Translations under genes and position numbers: made by a program
The notes under the pieces: model-generated
What the model was told of the DNA's origin: nothing
Seen by the model: only the letters and a program-made list of their open reading frames with translations
Database searches by the model: none
Shown here: positions 34,279 through 43,115 of the stretch, in pieces
Position numbering within the stretch: position 1 is the first letter of the stretch
How the letters are laid out: the number at the start of each line of letters is the position of its first letter
From: Roseiarcus sp963721905
Lineage (GTDB): Bacteria; Pseudomonadota; Alphaproteobacteria; Rhizobiales; Beijerinckiaceae
DNA length: 64,000 bases
Assembly: GCA_963721905.1 (NCBI GenBank)
Contig: CAVRMF010000008.1
Coordinates: forward strand, 124,001 to 188,000
Reading direction: 5' to 3'

Positions 34279-34692
34279 ATGCCCACATCGTCAGCCGCCA
34301 TCGAACCGCTCGTCATCGACGACGCCAACGCTCCTCTCGACGGCTGGGACGATCCGGTCAGGGGGCGCATGCGCTGGCGGACCTTGTTCTCGAAGGGCGG
34401 CACGCCGACCGACGGGATTACCTGCGGCGTCTGCGATCTGGGGCCAGGCGACTGGCTAGGCCTCCATCGCCATGCGCCGCTCGAAATCTACTACGTGTTG
34501 GCCGGGGCGGGCGTGGTCACGCTCGAGGGCAACGAGGTCGCGGTGAAGGCGGGAAGCGCCGTCTTCATTCCGGGCATGGCTGAGCATGGCGTCCGGCAGA
34601 CCGGGACCGAGCGCCTGCGGTTCTTCTACGGCTTCCCGGTCGATTCGCTCGACAAGGTCGAATACCTTTTCTCGACGGTCTCGAGCGCCTGA
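34279..34692 (+). CDS. Cupin-domain protein
   Basis: A 137-residue single-domain cupin. Motif 1 is GDWLGLHRHAPLEIYYVLAG (metal ligands His, His, Glu) and motif 2 is PGMAEHGVRQTG. Bacterial cupins of this size act as small-molecule isomerases, dioxygenases or binding proteins. The stop overlaps the next start (ATGA), so it is translationally coupled to an SDR, and both probably act on the same metabolite. Confidence 0.85.
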   Translation: MPTSSAAIEPLVIDDANAPLDGWDDPVRGRMRWRTLFSKGGTPTDGITCGVCDLGPGDWLGLHRHAPLEIYYVLAGAGVVTLEGNEVAVKAGSAVFIPGMAEHGVRQTGTERLRFFYGFPVDSLDKVEYLFSTVSSA

Positions 34693-35516
34693 TGTCCGCA
34701 ACGTCTCTCCATCCTCGGGTGGCGATCGTCACCGGCGGCGGACGCGGCATCGGCCGGGCGATGGCGCTGGGCCTCGCGGAAGCGTGCCTGCGCGTGATCG
34801 TCTCGGCGGCGCGAGAGCGCGACGAGATCGAGGCGGTGGCCGCCGAGGCCGAGCGACGGTTCGGCGAGCGGCGCATCATTGGCGAGCTTGCGGACGTCAC
34901 GCGCGAGGACGACTGCGCGCGCCTCGTCGCCGACGCGCTGGAAAGGTTCGGCCGGCTCGACATTCTCGTCAACAACGCCGGCCGGGGCATGAAATATGTG
35001 AGCGAGACGTTTATCACCGAGCCGACCCGCTTCTGGGAAGTCGCGCCCGCGACCTGGCGCATGGTGATCGACACCAACGTGGTCGGGCCTTTTCTCATGG
35101 CGCGCGCGGCGGCGCCGCACATGATCGCTGCGGGGTGGGGACGCATCGTCAACATCTCGATGAACCACGAGACGATGCGCAGGCGCGGCTTCTCGCCTTA
35201 CGGTCCGTCCAAGGCTGCGCTCGAATCCGAGACGATCATCTGGGCGCAGGACCTTGCGGGGACCGGCGTGACAGTCAACGCGCTCCTGCCCGGCGGCGCG
35301 ACGCTGACCGGCATGATTCCGGAGAGCGTCTCGCCGGAGCTCAAGGCCCAATTCCTCGATCCGGCGATCATGGCGCCCCCGCTCGTCTGGCTCGCCTCCG
35401 AGCGTTCGGACGGCGTGACAGGGCGGCGCTTTGTCGCCACGCGCTGGCGGGCCGATCTGCCAGAGGCCGAAGCGGCGGAGGCGGCGGCGGACCACGCGGG
35501 CTGGACGACGCGCTAG
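34692..35516 (+). CDS. SDR-family oxidoreductase
   Basis: A 274-residue classical SDR. The cofactor motif is VTGGGRGIGRAMA; NNAGRG follows; catalytic Ser lies in IVNISMNHE and Tyr/Lys in YGPSKAALESE. Coupled to the cupin gene. Substrate unknown. The C-terminal extension is Ala/Glu-rich (LPEAEAAEAAADHA). Confidence 0.88.
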   Translation: MSATSLHPRVAIVTGGGRGIGRAMALGLAEACLRVIVSAARERDEIEAVAAEAERRFGERRIIGELADVTREDDCARLVADALERFGRLDILVNNAGRGMKYVSETFITEPTRFWEVAPATWRMVIDTNVVGPFLMARAAAPHMIAAGWGRIVNISMNHETMRRRGFSPYGPSKAALESETIIWAQDLAGTGVTVNALLPGGATLTGMIPESVSPELKAQFLDPAIMAPPLVWLASERSDGVTGRRFVATRWRADLPEAEAAEAAADHAGWTTR

Positions 35517-35572
35517 GTAGGGGCCGGAAAGCATCGCTTGCCTGCGGCGACGCGCCGCGATAGGCGAAGCCC

Positions 35573-36112
35573 ATGCCCATGATTTCCGGCTCCATGTCCG
35601 TGATGCCTTATGCGGCCGCGCCGGGCCGCGAATGCGGCGCCTGCACGTTGTGCTGCAAGGTCTATGCGCTGCCTGAGATCGGCAAGACGGCGGGACTCTG
35701 GTGCAAATATTGCGAGCCGGGCAAGGGCTGCAAGATTCACGACGCGCTGCCCGATCCGTGCCGCGAGTTCTTCTGCCTGTGGATGACCGACGCGACCATG
35801 CCGGCGGAGTGGCGGCCGGACCGCGCGAGATTCGTGCTGACGGTCTATCCGACGAACGGGTTCGTCTACGGCCAGGTCGACCCCGGCTCGCCCGGCGCCT
35901 GGCGGAAGGCGCCCTATTACGACCGTCTCCGAGCGATGGCGAAGATGCTCCTCGATCAGCGACGGCACGTGATCATGTTCGCCGGCGACGAGGCGACGCT
36001 CATCATGCCGGATAAGGCGCTGCCGCTCGGCAGGTGGACGCCCCAGGACAATTTCCGCGTCGAACAGGTCTTCGGGCCCAAGGGCCCGACATGGCGCGCC
36101 GCGAAGATCTGA
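35573..36112 (+). CDS. Cys-rich YkgJ-like putative Zn/Fe-binding protein
   Basis: A 179-residue cytoplasmic protein. Eight or more Cys fall in the pattern CGACTLCCKV, LWCKYCEPGKGC, PCREFFCLW. This resembles the YkgJ/Fe-S or zinc-binding family (YxxCxxC cluster), whose members bind metal ions but have poorly known roles. The first in-frame ATGs (35573, 35579, 35594) are all possible starts. Confidence 0.7.
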   Translation: MPMISGSMSVMPYAAAPGRECGACTLCCKVYALPEIGKTAGLWCKYCEPGKGCKIHDALPDPCREFFCLWMTDATMPAEWRPDRARFVLTVYPTNGFVYGQVDPGSPGAWRKAPYYDRLRAMAKMLLDQRRHVIMFAGDEATLIMPDKALPLGRWTPQDNFRVEQVFGPKGPTWRAAKI

Positions 36113-36227
36113 AACGGGACGATCGCCAAACCGCCCGCGCTCTGGACGCAGAATCGCCGCAAGGGTATTTTCGGCGGCGCCGGGTTGGCCGGCGCTTGAG
36201 TCGTCAACAGCCAAGAGGACAAGGATT

Positions 36228-36593
36228 TTGCGACGTTTTCTGATTGCGGTGGGCCTATGCGCCGGCGTCGCCGCGCCGTGCTTCGCGGAGCCTACGGTCA
36301 CGACGGCGCCTGCCACGATGCGCAGGGCGCCGAACGCGCATTCGCACATCGTGCAGACCATTCCGCCCAACGCCCAGATCGACCTTGAGCATTGCTCCGG
36401 CGGCTGGTGCTACGCCTCCTGGCGCAATTTGTTCGGCTATATCCCGGCTTTCGCCGTCGCCGAGGCGGGTCCGCCGCCGATGGTCCCTCCGCCTCCGCCC
36501 ATCGTGGTCACGGCGCCGCCGATTGTCGTCGCCCCGGCCTTTGGATGGGGCGGACCCTATGTCGGCGGCCCCTGGGGCTACGGCCACTGGTAG
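36228..36593 (+). CDS. Exported SH3-domain protein
   Basis: A 121-residue protein with TTG start after AAGAGGACAAGG. Signal peptide MRRFLIAVGLCAGVAAPCFA. The SH3b-like domain (about 22-75: TMRRAPNAHSHIVQTIPPNA, then GGWCYASW and GYIPAF) is followed by a Pro-rich and Gly/Trp-rich tail. Bacterial SH3b domains bind peptidoglycan or proteins in the periplasm. Confidence 0.75.
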   Translation: MRRFLIAVGLCAGVAAPCFAEPTVTTAPATMRRAPNAHSHIVQTIPPNAQIDLEHCSGGWCYASWRNLFGYIPAFAVAEAGPPPMVPPPPPIVVTAPPIVVAPAFGWGGPYVGGPWGYGHW

Positions 36594-36685
36594 GCGCGGA
36601 GCCTGAGCGTCGGGACAGCCCCCTACCGTTGGCCGCCATTCGGCCCTATATGCATCGTCGCCCCCCAAATCAGGAGACGAAACGC

Positions 36686-37711
36686 GTGACCGAAAGCCAC
36701 GAGGCCGAGAAAATTCCCGTCACCGTCCTCACCGGCTATCTCGGCGCCGGAAAGACGACGCTCCTGAACCGCATCCTCAGTGAGCCGCACGGCAAGCGCT
36801 ATGCGGTCGTCGTCAATGAATTCGGCGAGATCGGCATCGACAACGAACTCGTCATCGGCGCCGACGAGGAAGTGTTCGAGATGAACAACGGCTGCATCTG
36901 CTGCACCGTGCGCGGCGACCTCATCCGCATCATCGAAGGGCTGATGAAGCGAAAGGGCAGGTTCGACGCGATCATCGTCGAAACGACCGGCCTCGCCGAT
37001 CCCGCCCCGGTGGCGCAGACCTTCTTCGTCGACGAGGATGTGCAGAAGGCCGCCCGGCTCGATGCGGTGGTGACGGTCGCCGACGCCAAATGGCTGGCGG
37101 CCCGGCTGCGCGACGCGCCCGAGGCCAAGAACCAGATCGCCTTCGCCGACGTCATCATCATCAACAAGACCGACCTCGTCACGCCCGGCGAGCTCAGGGA
37201 GGTCGAGGCGCGAATCCGCGCGATCAACCCGTACGCTTCGCTCCATCGCGCCAACAAGTGCGACGTCAAGATCGCCGACGTCCTCGAGCGGCGCGCCTTC
37301 GATCTCGACCGCATCCTTGACATCGAGCCCGACTTCCTCGTCGCCGAGGACCACGATCACGACCATGATCACGGCCACGATGACCATCATCACGGGCTCA
37401 AGCACTATCACGACGAAGACATGCAGTCGGTCGCGGTCAGACTCGAAGGCGACGTTGATCCGGCGAAGTTCATGCCCTGGATCAGCCGCGTCACCCAGGA
37501 GCAGGGGCCCAATATTCTGCGCTGCAAGGGCATCGTGGCGATGAAGGACGATCCCAAGCGGTTCGTCTTCCAGGGCGTGCACATGATGCTCGACGGCGAT
37601 TCGCAGCGCGAGTGGAAGCCCGACGAGAAGCGCGAGTCCAAGGTCGTGTTCATCGGCCGCAACCTCGAAGAGGAGGACATCCGCAAGGGCTTCCTCGCCT
37701 GCGCGGCTTGA
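36686..37711 (+). CDS. COG0523/CobW-family GTPase, putative metallochaperone
   Basis: A 341-residue G3E GTPase. Walker A: LTGYLGAGKTTLLNRIL. The family metal motif GCICC is present. Switch and G-motifs: ETTGLADPAP and INKTDLV. A His/Asp-rich linker (about residues 220-250, more than ten His) precedes the CobW C-terminal domain. Such His-rich members are usually zinc metallochaperones, often under Zur control; CobW itself serves cobalt. No Zur box is visible. GTG 36686 follows CAGGAGACG. It is normally followed by the WD40 gene, now separated by a toxin-antitoxin pair. Confidence 0.9.
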   Translation: MTESHEAEKIPVTVLTGYLGAGKTTLLNRILSEPHGKRYAVVVNEFGEIGIDNELVIGADEEVFEMNNGCICCTVRGDLIRIIEGLMKRKGRFDAIIVETTGLADPAPVAQTFFVDEDVQKAARLDAVVTVADAKWLAARLRDAPEAKNQIAFADVIIINKTDLVTPGELREVEARIRAINPYASLHRANKCDVKIADVLERRAFDLDRILDIEPDFLVAEDHDHDHDHGHDDHHHGLKHYHDEDMQSVAVRLEGDVDPAKFMPWISRVTQEQGPNILRCKGIVAMKDDPKRFVFQGVHMMLDGDSQREWKPDEKRESKVVFIGRNLEEEDIRKGFLACAA

Positions 37712-37718
37712 CAGGCGA

Positions 37719-37739
37719 GCGTAAAGTGTAACTTTACGC
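37719..37739. promoter_or_regulatory. Palindrome upstream of higBA
   Basis: GCGTAAAG and CTTTACGC form a perfect inverted repeat with a TGTAA centre, 8 bases past the CobW-type stop and 18 bases before the toxin start. Position and form fit an autoregulatory HigA/HigBA operator. It could also serve as a terminator for the GTPase gene, as CTTTTACG follows. Confidence 0.6.
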
Positions 37740-37756
37740 TTTTACGGCCCGCCCTG

Positions 37757-38047
37757 ATGGATATTCGCAACTTCCGCCACAAGGGCCTAAGGCGGTTCGT
37801 CGAGGGGGACGACTCTTCCGGATTGCCGGCCGACTTTGTCGAGAAGATTCGAAACATACTTTCGTTCCTTCAAGAAATGGAAAGCGCTGAAGAGTTGAAA
37901 TCAATCCTAGCTTGGCGGGCGCATCAACTTTCCGGGGATCGCAAGGGAACCTGGAGCCTGACTGTGACACGCAACTGGCGGATCACGTTTAGGGTCGACG
38001 AGATCGACAAGACGATCGTCGATCTCGACTACGAGGACTATCATTAG
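37757..38047 (+). CDS. higB: HigB-type toxin (RelE superfamily)
   Basis: A 96-residue protein. The hallmark segments of the HigB/RelE fold are present: HKGLRRFVEGD near the N-terminus, ILAWRAHQLSGDRKGTWSLT, VTRNWRITFR and the C-terminal VDLDYEDYH. HigB toxins cleave ribosome-bound mRNA. It is followed 9 bases later by an HTH antitoxin, toxin-first order being the rule for higBA. Confidence 0.92.
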   Translation: MDIRNFRHKGLRRFVEGDDSSGLPADFVEKIRNILSFLQEMESAEELKSILAWRAHQLSGDRKGTWSLTVTRNWRITFRVDEIDKTIVDLDYEDYH

Positions 38048-38056
38048 GAGGCGATT

Positions 38057-38356
38057 GTGAGCCCGATGGCCAAACCCTCGCATCCCGGGCGGTTCATCAG
38101 GATGGAGATTATCGAGCCGTTGGCGTTGACGGTGACAGACGCCGCCAGGGCGCTCGACGTTACGCGGCCGGCGCTGTCCGCGCTCCTGAACGAGCGTGCG
38201 TCGCTCTCGCCTGAGATGGCCCTACGAATTGAAAAAGCCTTTGGCGTGAGAATGGATACGCTGTTGCGCATGCAGACTGCGTATGAGATCGCCGAGGCGC
38301 GAAGCCGCGCCAACGAGATCAAGGTTCAACCCTACCTCGCCCGCGCCGAAGGATGA
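38057..38356 (+). CDS. higA: HigA-type antitoxin (XRE HTH)
   Basis: A 99-residue antitoxin with a Cro/C1 HTH: LTVTDAARALDVTRPALSAL with HPGRFIRMEIIEPL before it, the standard HigA layout. GTG start after TAGGAGG; ATG 38066 is the alternative. It binds HigB and autoregulates from the operator, probably the palindrome at 37719. Its stop overlaps the WD40 start (ATGA), so the operon now couples to that gene. Confidence 0.92.
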   Translation: MSPMAKPSHPGRFIRMEIIEPLALTVTDAARALDVTRPALSALLNERASLSPEMALRIEKAFGVRMDTLLRMQTAYEIAEARSRANEIKVQPYLARAEG

Positions 38357-39354
38357 CCGAAGCTCAGGCCACGACCACTCTCACTCAGCACGTGCGCCCG
38401 CTCGAAGCGGGCGCTGAGGTCGTGGCCGCGGCTTTTGTCGGCGGGGCGCCGGCGCTGGCGCTGGCCGATGGCGCCGTTCTTATCGGCGAGCCGGACGAGC
38501 AGAAGCGCGTGCTCGCCCATCCGGACGCAGCAATCCTGACGGCGGTTTGCGGCGGCGAGACGCTGCTGACCGGCGGCGACGACGGACGAGTGGCGGCGAT
38601 CGGAGGCGACGCCGTCGCCCACACGATCGCCGACGAAAAGGGCCGCTGGATCGACGCGCTGGCGCTACGCGGCGGTTCTTACGCCTGGAGCGCCGGCAAG
38701 CGGGTCAGCGCGCGCGACGAGACCGGAACAGTCCGGACCTGGAGCGCCCCGACGACGGCGCGCGGCCTGGCCTTCCAGCCGAAGGGCTACCGTCTCGCCG
38801 TCACCCACTACAATGGCGTTTCGCTCTGGTTTCCCAAAGTCGAAGGCCAGCCACAGACGCTCGAATGGAAGGGCGCGCATCTCGACGCGACCTTCTCGCC
38901 CGACGGACGTTTTCTTGTGAGCTCCATGCAGGAGAACGCGCTGCATGGCTGGCGGCTCGCAGATTCGCGCAACATGCGGATGACCGGCTATCCCGGCAAG
39001 ACGCGCTCCACGTCCTGGTCGCACGACGGCGCCTGGCTGGCGACGTCCGGCGCGGAGGCCGCAATCGTTTGGCCGTTCAAAGACAAGGACGGGCCGATGG
39101 GCAAGGCGCCGCGCGAATGCGGCGTCCGTGAGGCCCGGGTGACCAAGGTCGCGTTTCATCCTCGCGCCCTCGTCGTCGCCATCGGCTACGCCGACGGCCT
39201 CCTGCTGCTCTGCCGCCTCGCCGACGCAGCGGAGATCCTGGTCCGCCAGCCAGGCGGAGGACCGGTGAGCGCCCTCGGCTGGGACGCCGCGGGCGCGCGC
39301 CTCATCTTTGGCCTCGAATCAGGCGAGGCGGGCTTCCTCAACCTGCCCGGCTGA
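38353..39354 (+). CDS. WD40-repeat beta-propeller protein
   Basis: A 333-residue protein made of WD40-like repeats with spacing near 40 residues; units end in motifs such as VRTWSAP, VSLWFPK, LHGWRLAD and VWPFKD. It probably forms a seven-bladed propeller used as a binding scaffold. In Hyphomicrobiales this gene usually follows the COG0523 GTPase directly. Here a HigBA pair sits between. Function in metal handling is inferred from that pairing only. Confidence 0.82.
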   Translation: MTEAQATTTLTQHVRPLEAGAEVVAAAFVGGAPALALADGAVLIGEPDEQKRVLAHPDAAILTAVCGGETLLTGGDDGRVAAIGGDAVAHTIADEKGRWIDALALRGGSYAWSAGKRVSARDETGTVRTWSAPTTARGLAFQPKGYRLAVTHYNGVSLWFPKVEGQPQTLEWKGAHLDATFSPDGRFLVSSMQENALHGWRLADSRNMRMTGYPGKTRSTSWSHDGAWLATSGAEAAIVWPFKDKDGPMGKAPRECGVREARVTKVAFHPRALVVAIGYADGLLLLCRLADAAEILVRQPGGGPVSALGWDAAGARLIFGLESGEAGFLNLPG

Positions 39355-39542
39355 ATTGCCAATTTTGGGGTAGTTTCTGTCTTGGTCACTGTTTCGGCGC
39401 GACGGCGCCAACAGGCGCGGGGCCAAACGGTGTATCGACAATCGGGCGCCACAAGACGCCTCGCTCCACGGCGCCGCTTCGGCCTGCTTGCAAGACTGGG
39501 AGGAAAGCCTGAATCTGGCGCAAGCGGAGACGCGCGAACGCC

Positions 39543-41837
39543 ATGAGCGAGGCCTTTATCGGAGTGGATGTCGGGACGGCCAGCGCCCGCGCCGGCGTTT
39601 TCGATGAAACCGGGCTGCTCGTCGCCAGCGCCAGGCGCGCCATCGCGATCTGGCGCGATCCCGGCGCGATCGTCGAGCAGTCGTCCGGCGACATCTGGCG
39701 CGCAGTCACCGAGGCCGTGCGCGAAGCGGTCGAGGCGTCCGGCTTTCCGCGCGGCGCGTTCGCCGGCGTCGGCTTCGCCGCGACCTGTTCGCTGGCAGCG
39801 CTCGACCCCGGCTTGCGGCCGCTCTCGGTGAGCCCTTCCGATGCGCCCGACCGCGACGTCATCGTGTGGATGGATCATCGCGCCGCCGAGGACGCCGAGC
39901 GCATGACCGCTAGCGGACATGAGGTTCTGCGCTATCTCGGAGGCGCGATGTCGCCGGAGATGCAGCCGCCGAAGCTCGCTTGGCTTGCACGCGTGAAGCC
40001 CGAGACTTTCGGCAAGGCCGCGCATTTCGTTGGTCTGACCGACTTCCTGACATTTCGTGCGACGGGCTCGCTGACGCGTTCGCTCTGCACGGTCGCCTGC
40101 AAGTTTGGCTATTCGGCGCATGAAAGGCGCTGGCCGGGCGAGTTCTTCAAGAGCGTCGGGCTTGGCGCGCTCTGCGACGACGGGTTCGCGCGTCTCGGCG
40201 CGGACATCACGGCGCCCGGAACGCCGCTCGGGTGCGGGCTTACCGCCGGAGCCGCCGCCGCGATGGGGCTCAATCCGGGAACGCCGGTCGGGGCCGGCCT
40301 CATCGACGCGCACGCGGGCGCGCTCGGGACGCTGGGCGCGAGCATCGACGGAAAGGCGGCCGATCCGCGGCGGCGTCTCGCGCTGATCCTCGGCACGTCC
40401 TCGAGCTGCATGGCGCTCTCGGACGAGCCCCGATTCATCGAGGGCGTCTGGGGCCCGCATTTTGCTGCACTGACGCCGGGCCAATGGCTGATGGATGGCG
40501 GACAGTCGGCCTTCGGCGCGGCGATCGACCGCCTGCTGCGAATGCATCCGGCTTTCGACGAGGCGGCGGCGGGCGGCTTCGAGGGGCTGGAGGAGCGGAT
40601 CGTCGGGCGCGCCGGCGGACTGTCCGAGGCCGCGCTGATGGCCGAGGCGCTGCATGTCACACCGGCCTTCATTGGCAACCGCGCGCCGGTCGCCGACGCT
40701 TCGGCGCGGGGCGGAATTGTCGGACTGGATCTGCGCGAGGACGAGGCCAGTCTCGAGGAGCTCTACGTTGCGGGTCTTTGCGGCCTTGCCTATGGCGTGG
40801 CGGAGATCATCGGCGCGTTCGAGAGGGCGGGCTATGATTTCGAGATGATCGTCGCTTCCGGCGGCGCGTCGCAAAGCCGTCTCGTCCGCCAGATCGTCGC
40901 CGACGCCTGCGGCAAGACGGTGGGAGCGCCCGGAACGGCCGAGCCGGTGCTCCTGGGCTCGGCGATGATTGGCGCTGTCGCGGCCGGACGCAGAACGATC
41001 ACGTCGGCAATGGCGTCGATGTCGGCGCTTGGCGAGCTCGTCGCTCCGGCGGGCGGCGCCGTCGCCGCGTTTCATGACAGCAAGCGACGGGCGTTCGACA
41101 TTTTGAGCCGGGCTGAGCGGGAGTCGCGCGCCGTCATGCGGAGGGCGCGGTGGCCGGACGTCGTCATCTTCGATTGCGACGGCGTGCTCGTCGACAGCGA
41201 GGTGATCGCGCTCGCCGTCACGCGGCGCATGCTGGGCGAGGCCGGCCTTCGGCTCAGCGACGAGGAGACGCGCGAGCGATTCCTCGGCATGCAGCAGGAG
41301 TCAGTGCTGAGGCGGGTCGAGGCCGAGCTCGGAGCGCCGCTGCCGAAGGCCTTCCCCGACGATCTTGCCCGCGAAATCCTTTCGACCTTCGGAAGCGAAC
41401 TCAAAGGCGTCGAGGGCGTGCGCCAGGCAGTCCAGGGCCTAAAGGCGCGGGTCTGCGTCGCCTCGTCGAGCGCGCCCGACAGGTTGCGCTTCGCTCTGCG
41501 CGTCGCCGATTACGAGACGCTGTTCGCGCCAAACATCTTCTCGGCCGCCGAGGTTTCGCGGGGCAAGCCCCATCCCGACCTTTTCCAGTTCGCCGCGCGC
41601 GCGATGGGCGCAGCTCCCCGGGATTGCCTGGTTATCGAGGACAGCGTCGCAGGCGTCGCCGCCGCGCGCGCCGCCGGGATGGCGGTGTTCGGCTTTGTCG
41701 GCGGCAGCCACTTTTCCGGGCCGGAGCAGGCGGCGGAATTGACGTCGGCCGGCGCCGACCTCATTTTCGACGACATGGCGCGGCTGCCGGAGATCCTTGC
41801 GGGAGGATGCGGGCCGGCGCACTCGAGGGGCGGTTGA
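39543..41837 (+). CDS. FGGY carbohydrate kinase fused to HAD phosphatase
   Basis: A single 764-residue frame. Residues 1 to about 530 form an FGGY kinase of the ribulokinase/ribitol-kinase class: FIGVDVGTASARAGVFDETG at the start, MDHRAAEDAERM, and the phosphate-binding ILGTSSSCMAL and VASGGASQSRLVRQI. Residues about 543-750 form a HAD phosphatase of the beta-phosphoglucomutase-like type: VIFDCDGVLVDSEVIAL, CVASSSAPDRLRF, and CLVIEDSVAGVAAARAAGM. The two enzymes are usually separate neighbouring genes in polyol operons. Fusion could let one protein phosphorylate a ketose and remove an unwanted sugar phosphate. No strong RBS is seen. The stop overlaps the SorC start (TGATG). Confidence 0.9.
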   Translation: MSEAFIGVDVGTASARAGVFDETGLLVASARRAIAIWRDPGAIVEQSSGDIWRAVTEAVREAVEASGFPRGAFAGVGFAATCSLAALDPGLRPLSVSPSDAPDRDVIVWMDHRAAEDAERMTASGHEVLRYLGGAMSPEMQPPKLAWLARVKPETFGKAAHFVGLTDFLTFRATGSLTRSLCTVACKFGYSAHERRWPGEFFKSVGLGALCDDGFARLGADITAPGTPLGCGLTAGAAAAMGLNPGTPVGAGLIDAHAGALGTLGASIDGKAADPRRRLALILGTSSSCMALSDEPRFIEGVWGPHFAALTPGQWLMDGGQSAFGAAIDRLLRMHPAFDEAAAGGFEGLEERIVGRAGGLSEAALMAEALHVTPAFIGNRAPVADASARGGIVGLDLREDEASLEELYVAGLCGLAYGVAEIIGAFERAGYDFEMIVASGGASQSRLVRQIVADACGKTVGAPGTAEPVLLGSAMIGAVAAGRRTITSAMASMSALGELVAPAGGAVAAFHDSKRRAFDILSRAERESRAVMRRARWPDVVIFDCDGVLVDSEVIALAVTRRMLGEAGLRLSDEETRERFLGMQQESVLRRVEAELGAPLPKAFPDDLAREILSTFGSELKGVEGVRQAVQGLKARVCVASSSAPDRLRFALRVADYETLFAPNIFSAAEVSRGKPHPDLFQFAARAMGAAPRDCLVIEDSVAGVAAARAAGMAVFGFVGGSHFSGPEQAAELTSAGADLIFDDMARLPEILAGGCGPAHSRGG

Positions 41838-42793
41838 TGGCGCGCAAGGCGGACCAGGACGGTCTGAGACTGGACGAGGCGGCGCGCGCGGGCTGGCTCT
41901 ATTACGTCGCGGGCAACACCCAGGACCAGATCGCCCGCAAGCTCGGCATTTCGCGTCAGGCCGCGCAGCGCCTGGTTTCGCTCGCGATCAGCGAACGGCT
42001 GATCAAGGTCAGGCTCGACCATCCGATCGCGCGCTGCATGGAGCTCGCGGCGGCGTTGAAGATCCGTTACGACCTGCGCTTCTGCGACGTCGCGCCGAGC
42101 GATCCGGATTCGACCTCTTCGACGCTCGGAATCGCCCAGGCCGCGGCGGCCGAATTCGAGCGCTGGCTTCGCAGGCCGGAGCCCGCCGTGATCGGAATCG
42201 GGACCGGACGCACGATGCGCGCGGTCGCCGATCAGCTGCCGGCGATGGAATGTCCGCAGCACAAGCTTGTCGCCCTGGTCGGAACCACCAAGACCGACGG
42301 CTCGGCCTCGTTCTACGACGTCATCATCCGCGTGTCGGACACGGTGCGCGCGCCGCACTATCCGATGCCGCTGCCTGTCGTCGCGCGGTCGGTCGAAGAG
42401 CGGGAGCTGCTGACGAGCCTCGCTTCGGTCAGGAGCCTCTTCGACCTCGTCGAGCACACGGACGTTTGCTTCGTCGGCGTCGGGTCGGTCGGCGATTCCG
42501 CGCCTCTGGTGCAGGACGGCATCATCACGCGCCAGGAGGCGGAGGCGCTGCGCCATCTCGGCGCGGTCGGCGAAATCACCGGCTGGGCGTTCGACGCCGG
42601 CGGCCGCGTGCTGGCCGAAGGTTCGAACCAGAGGGTCGCGGGCGCGCCATTACGGAAGGCGGGAAACAGGCTTGTGGTCGGCGTCGCGATGGGTCCGTCG
42701 CGCCGCGCCCCGCTGAGGGCGGCGCTGACCGGCGGGCTCATCTCCGGCCTCGTCACCGACGAGTCGACGGCGGAGCACCTTCTGCAGCGGTGA
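41837..42793 (+). CDS. SorC/DeoR-type sugar-binding transcriptional regulator
   Basis: A 318-residue SorC-family regulator. N-terminal HTH: YYVAGNTQDQIARKLGISRQ then AAQRLVSLA. The C-terminal sugar-binding domain (about 60-310) has IGIGTGRTMRAVADQL and FVGVGSVGDSAPLVQDG, with the phospho-sugar loop typical of the family. It overlaps the kinase-phosphatase gene and precedes the ABC importer; an inducing sugar phosphate made by the kinase would be expected to switch on the importer and dehydrogenases. Confidence 0.92.
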   Translation: MARKADQDGLRLDEAARAGWLYYVAGNTQDQIARKLGISRQAAQRLVSLAISERLIKVRLDHPIARCMELAAALKIRYDLRFCDVAPSDPDSTSSTLGIAQAAAAEFERWLRRPEPAVIGIGTGRTMRAVADQLPAMECPQHKLVALVGTTKTDGSASFYDVIIRVSDTVRAPHYPMPLPVVARSVEERELLTSLASVRSLFDLVEHTDVCFVGVGSVGDSAPLVQDGIITRQEAEALRHLGAVGEITGWAFDAGGRVLAEGSNQRVAGAPLRKAGNRLVVGVAMGPSRRAPLRAALTGGLISGLVTDESTAEHLLQR

Positions 42794-43115
42794 GCGGCTT
42801 CGCGCCGAAGCGGGGCCTGACCCCAAGACGACCGATGCCGTGGCCGCTCGCGCCATTTTGATGCCGGTTTTTCGCGATTTCAAAGGCCTGCGGCGCCATT
42901 TCGGGACACGACGCTGGCACATGCCTCTCGGCCTCGTCTCGTGAACTCAGCACGACGAAAACCGACTATATTTCAATATGTTAAGAAATATATTGGCAAA
43001 AATTGTGCGCTGCAGCGACGAATTGCCGTTGACTCGGGCCTGCGGATGTGGCGAATATTCGCCCGCTACAGTAGCAATTGCCCACAATCGGCATTGCTCA
43101 TCGGAGGATACGCTT
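42794..43115. other. Intergenic control region of the polyol importer
   Basis: About 320 bases with no gene. The first half is GC-rich like flanking coding DNA; 42960-43010 is strikingly AT-rich and carries the inverted repeat listed at 42974. The RBS for the binding-protein gene (CGGAGGA) is at 43101-43108. Confidence 0.6.
42974..42995. promoter_or_regulatory. Candidate SorC operator / promoter AT island
   Basis: CAATAT (42974-42979) and ATATTG (42990-42995) form an inverted repeat with a 10-base centre, in the AT-richest stretch upstream of the ABC importer. It could be the SorC site or overlap the promoter. No experiment or motif search backs this. Confidence 0.4.

Noticed and set aside
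37719..37739. Palindrome as a simple terminator for the COG0523 gene
   Set aside because: Possible because a short T-rich run follows, but the short stem and position just before higBA favour an operator.
41150..41836. Long 5' extension of the SorC frame
   Set aside because: It overlaps the HAD half in another frame and has shadow composition; ATG at 41837 gives the normal SorC start.
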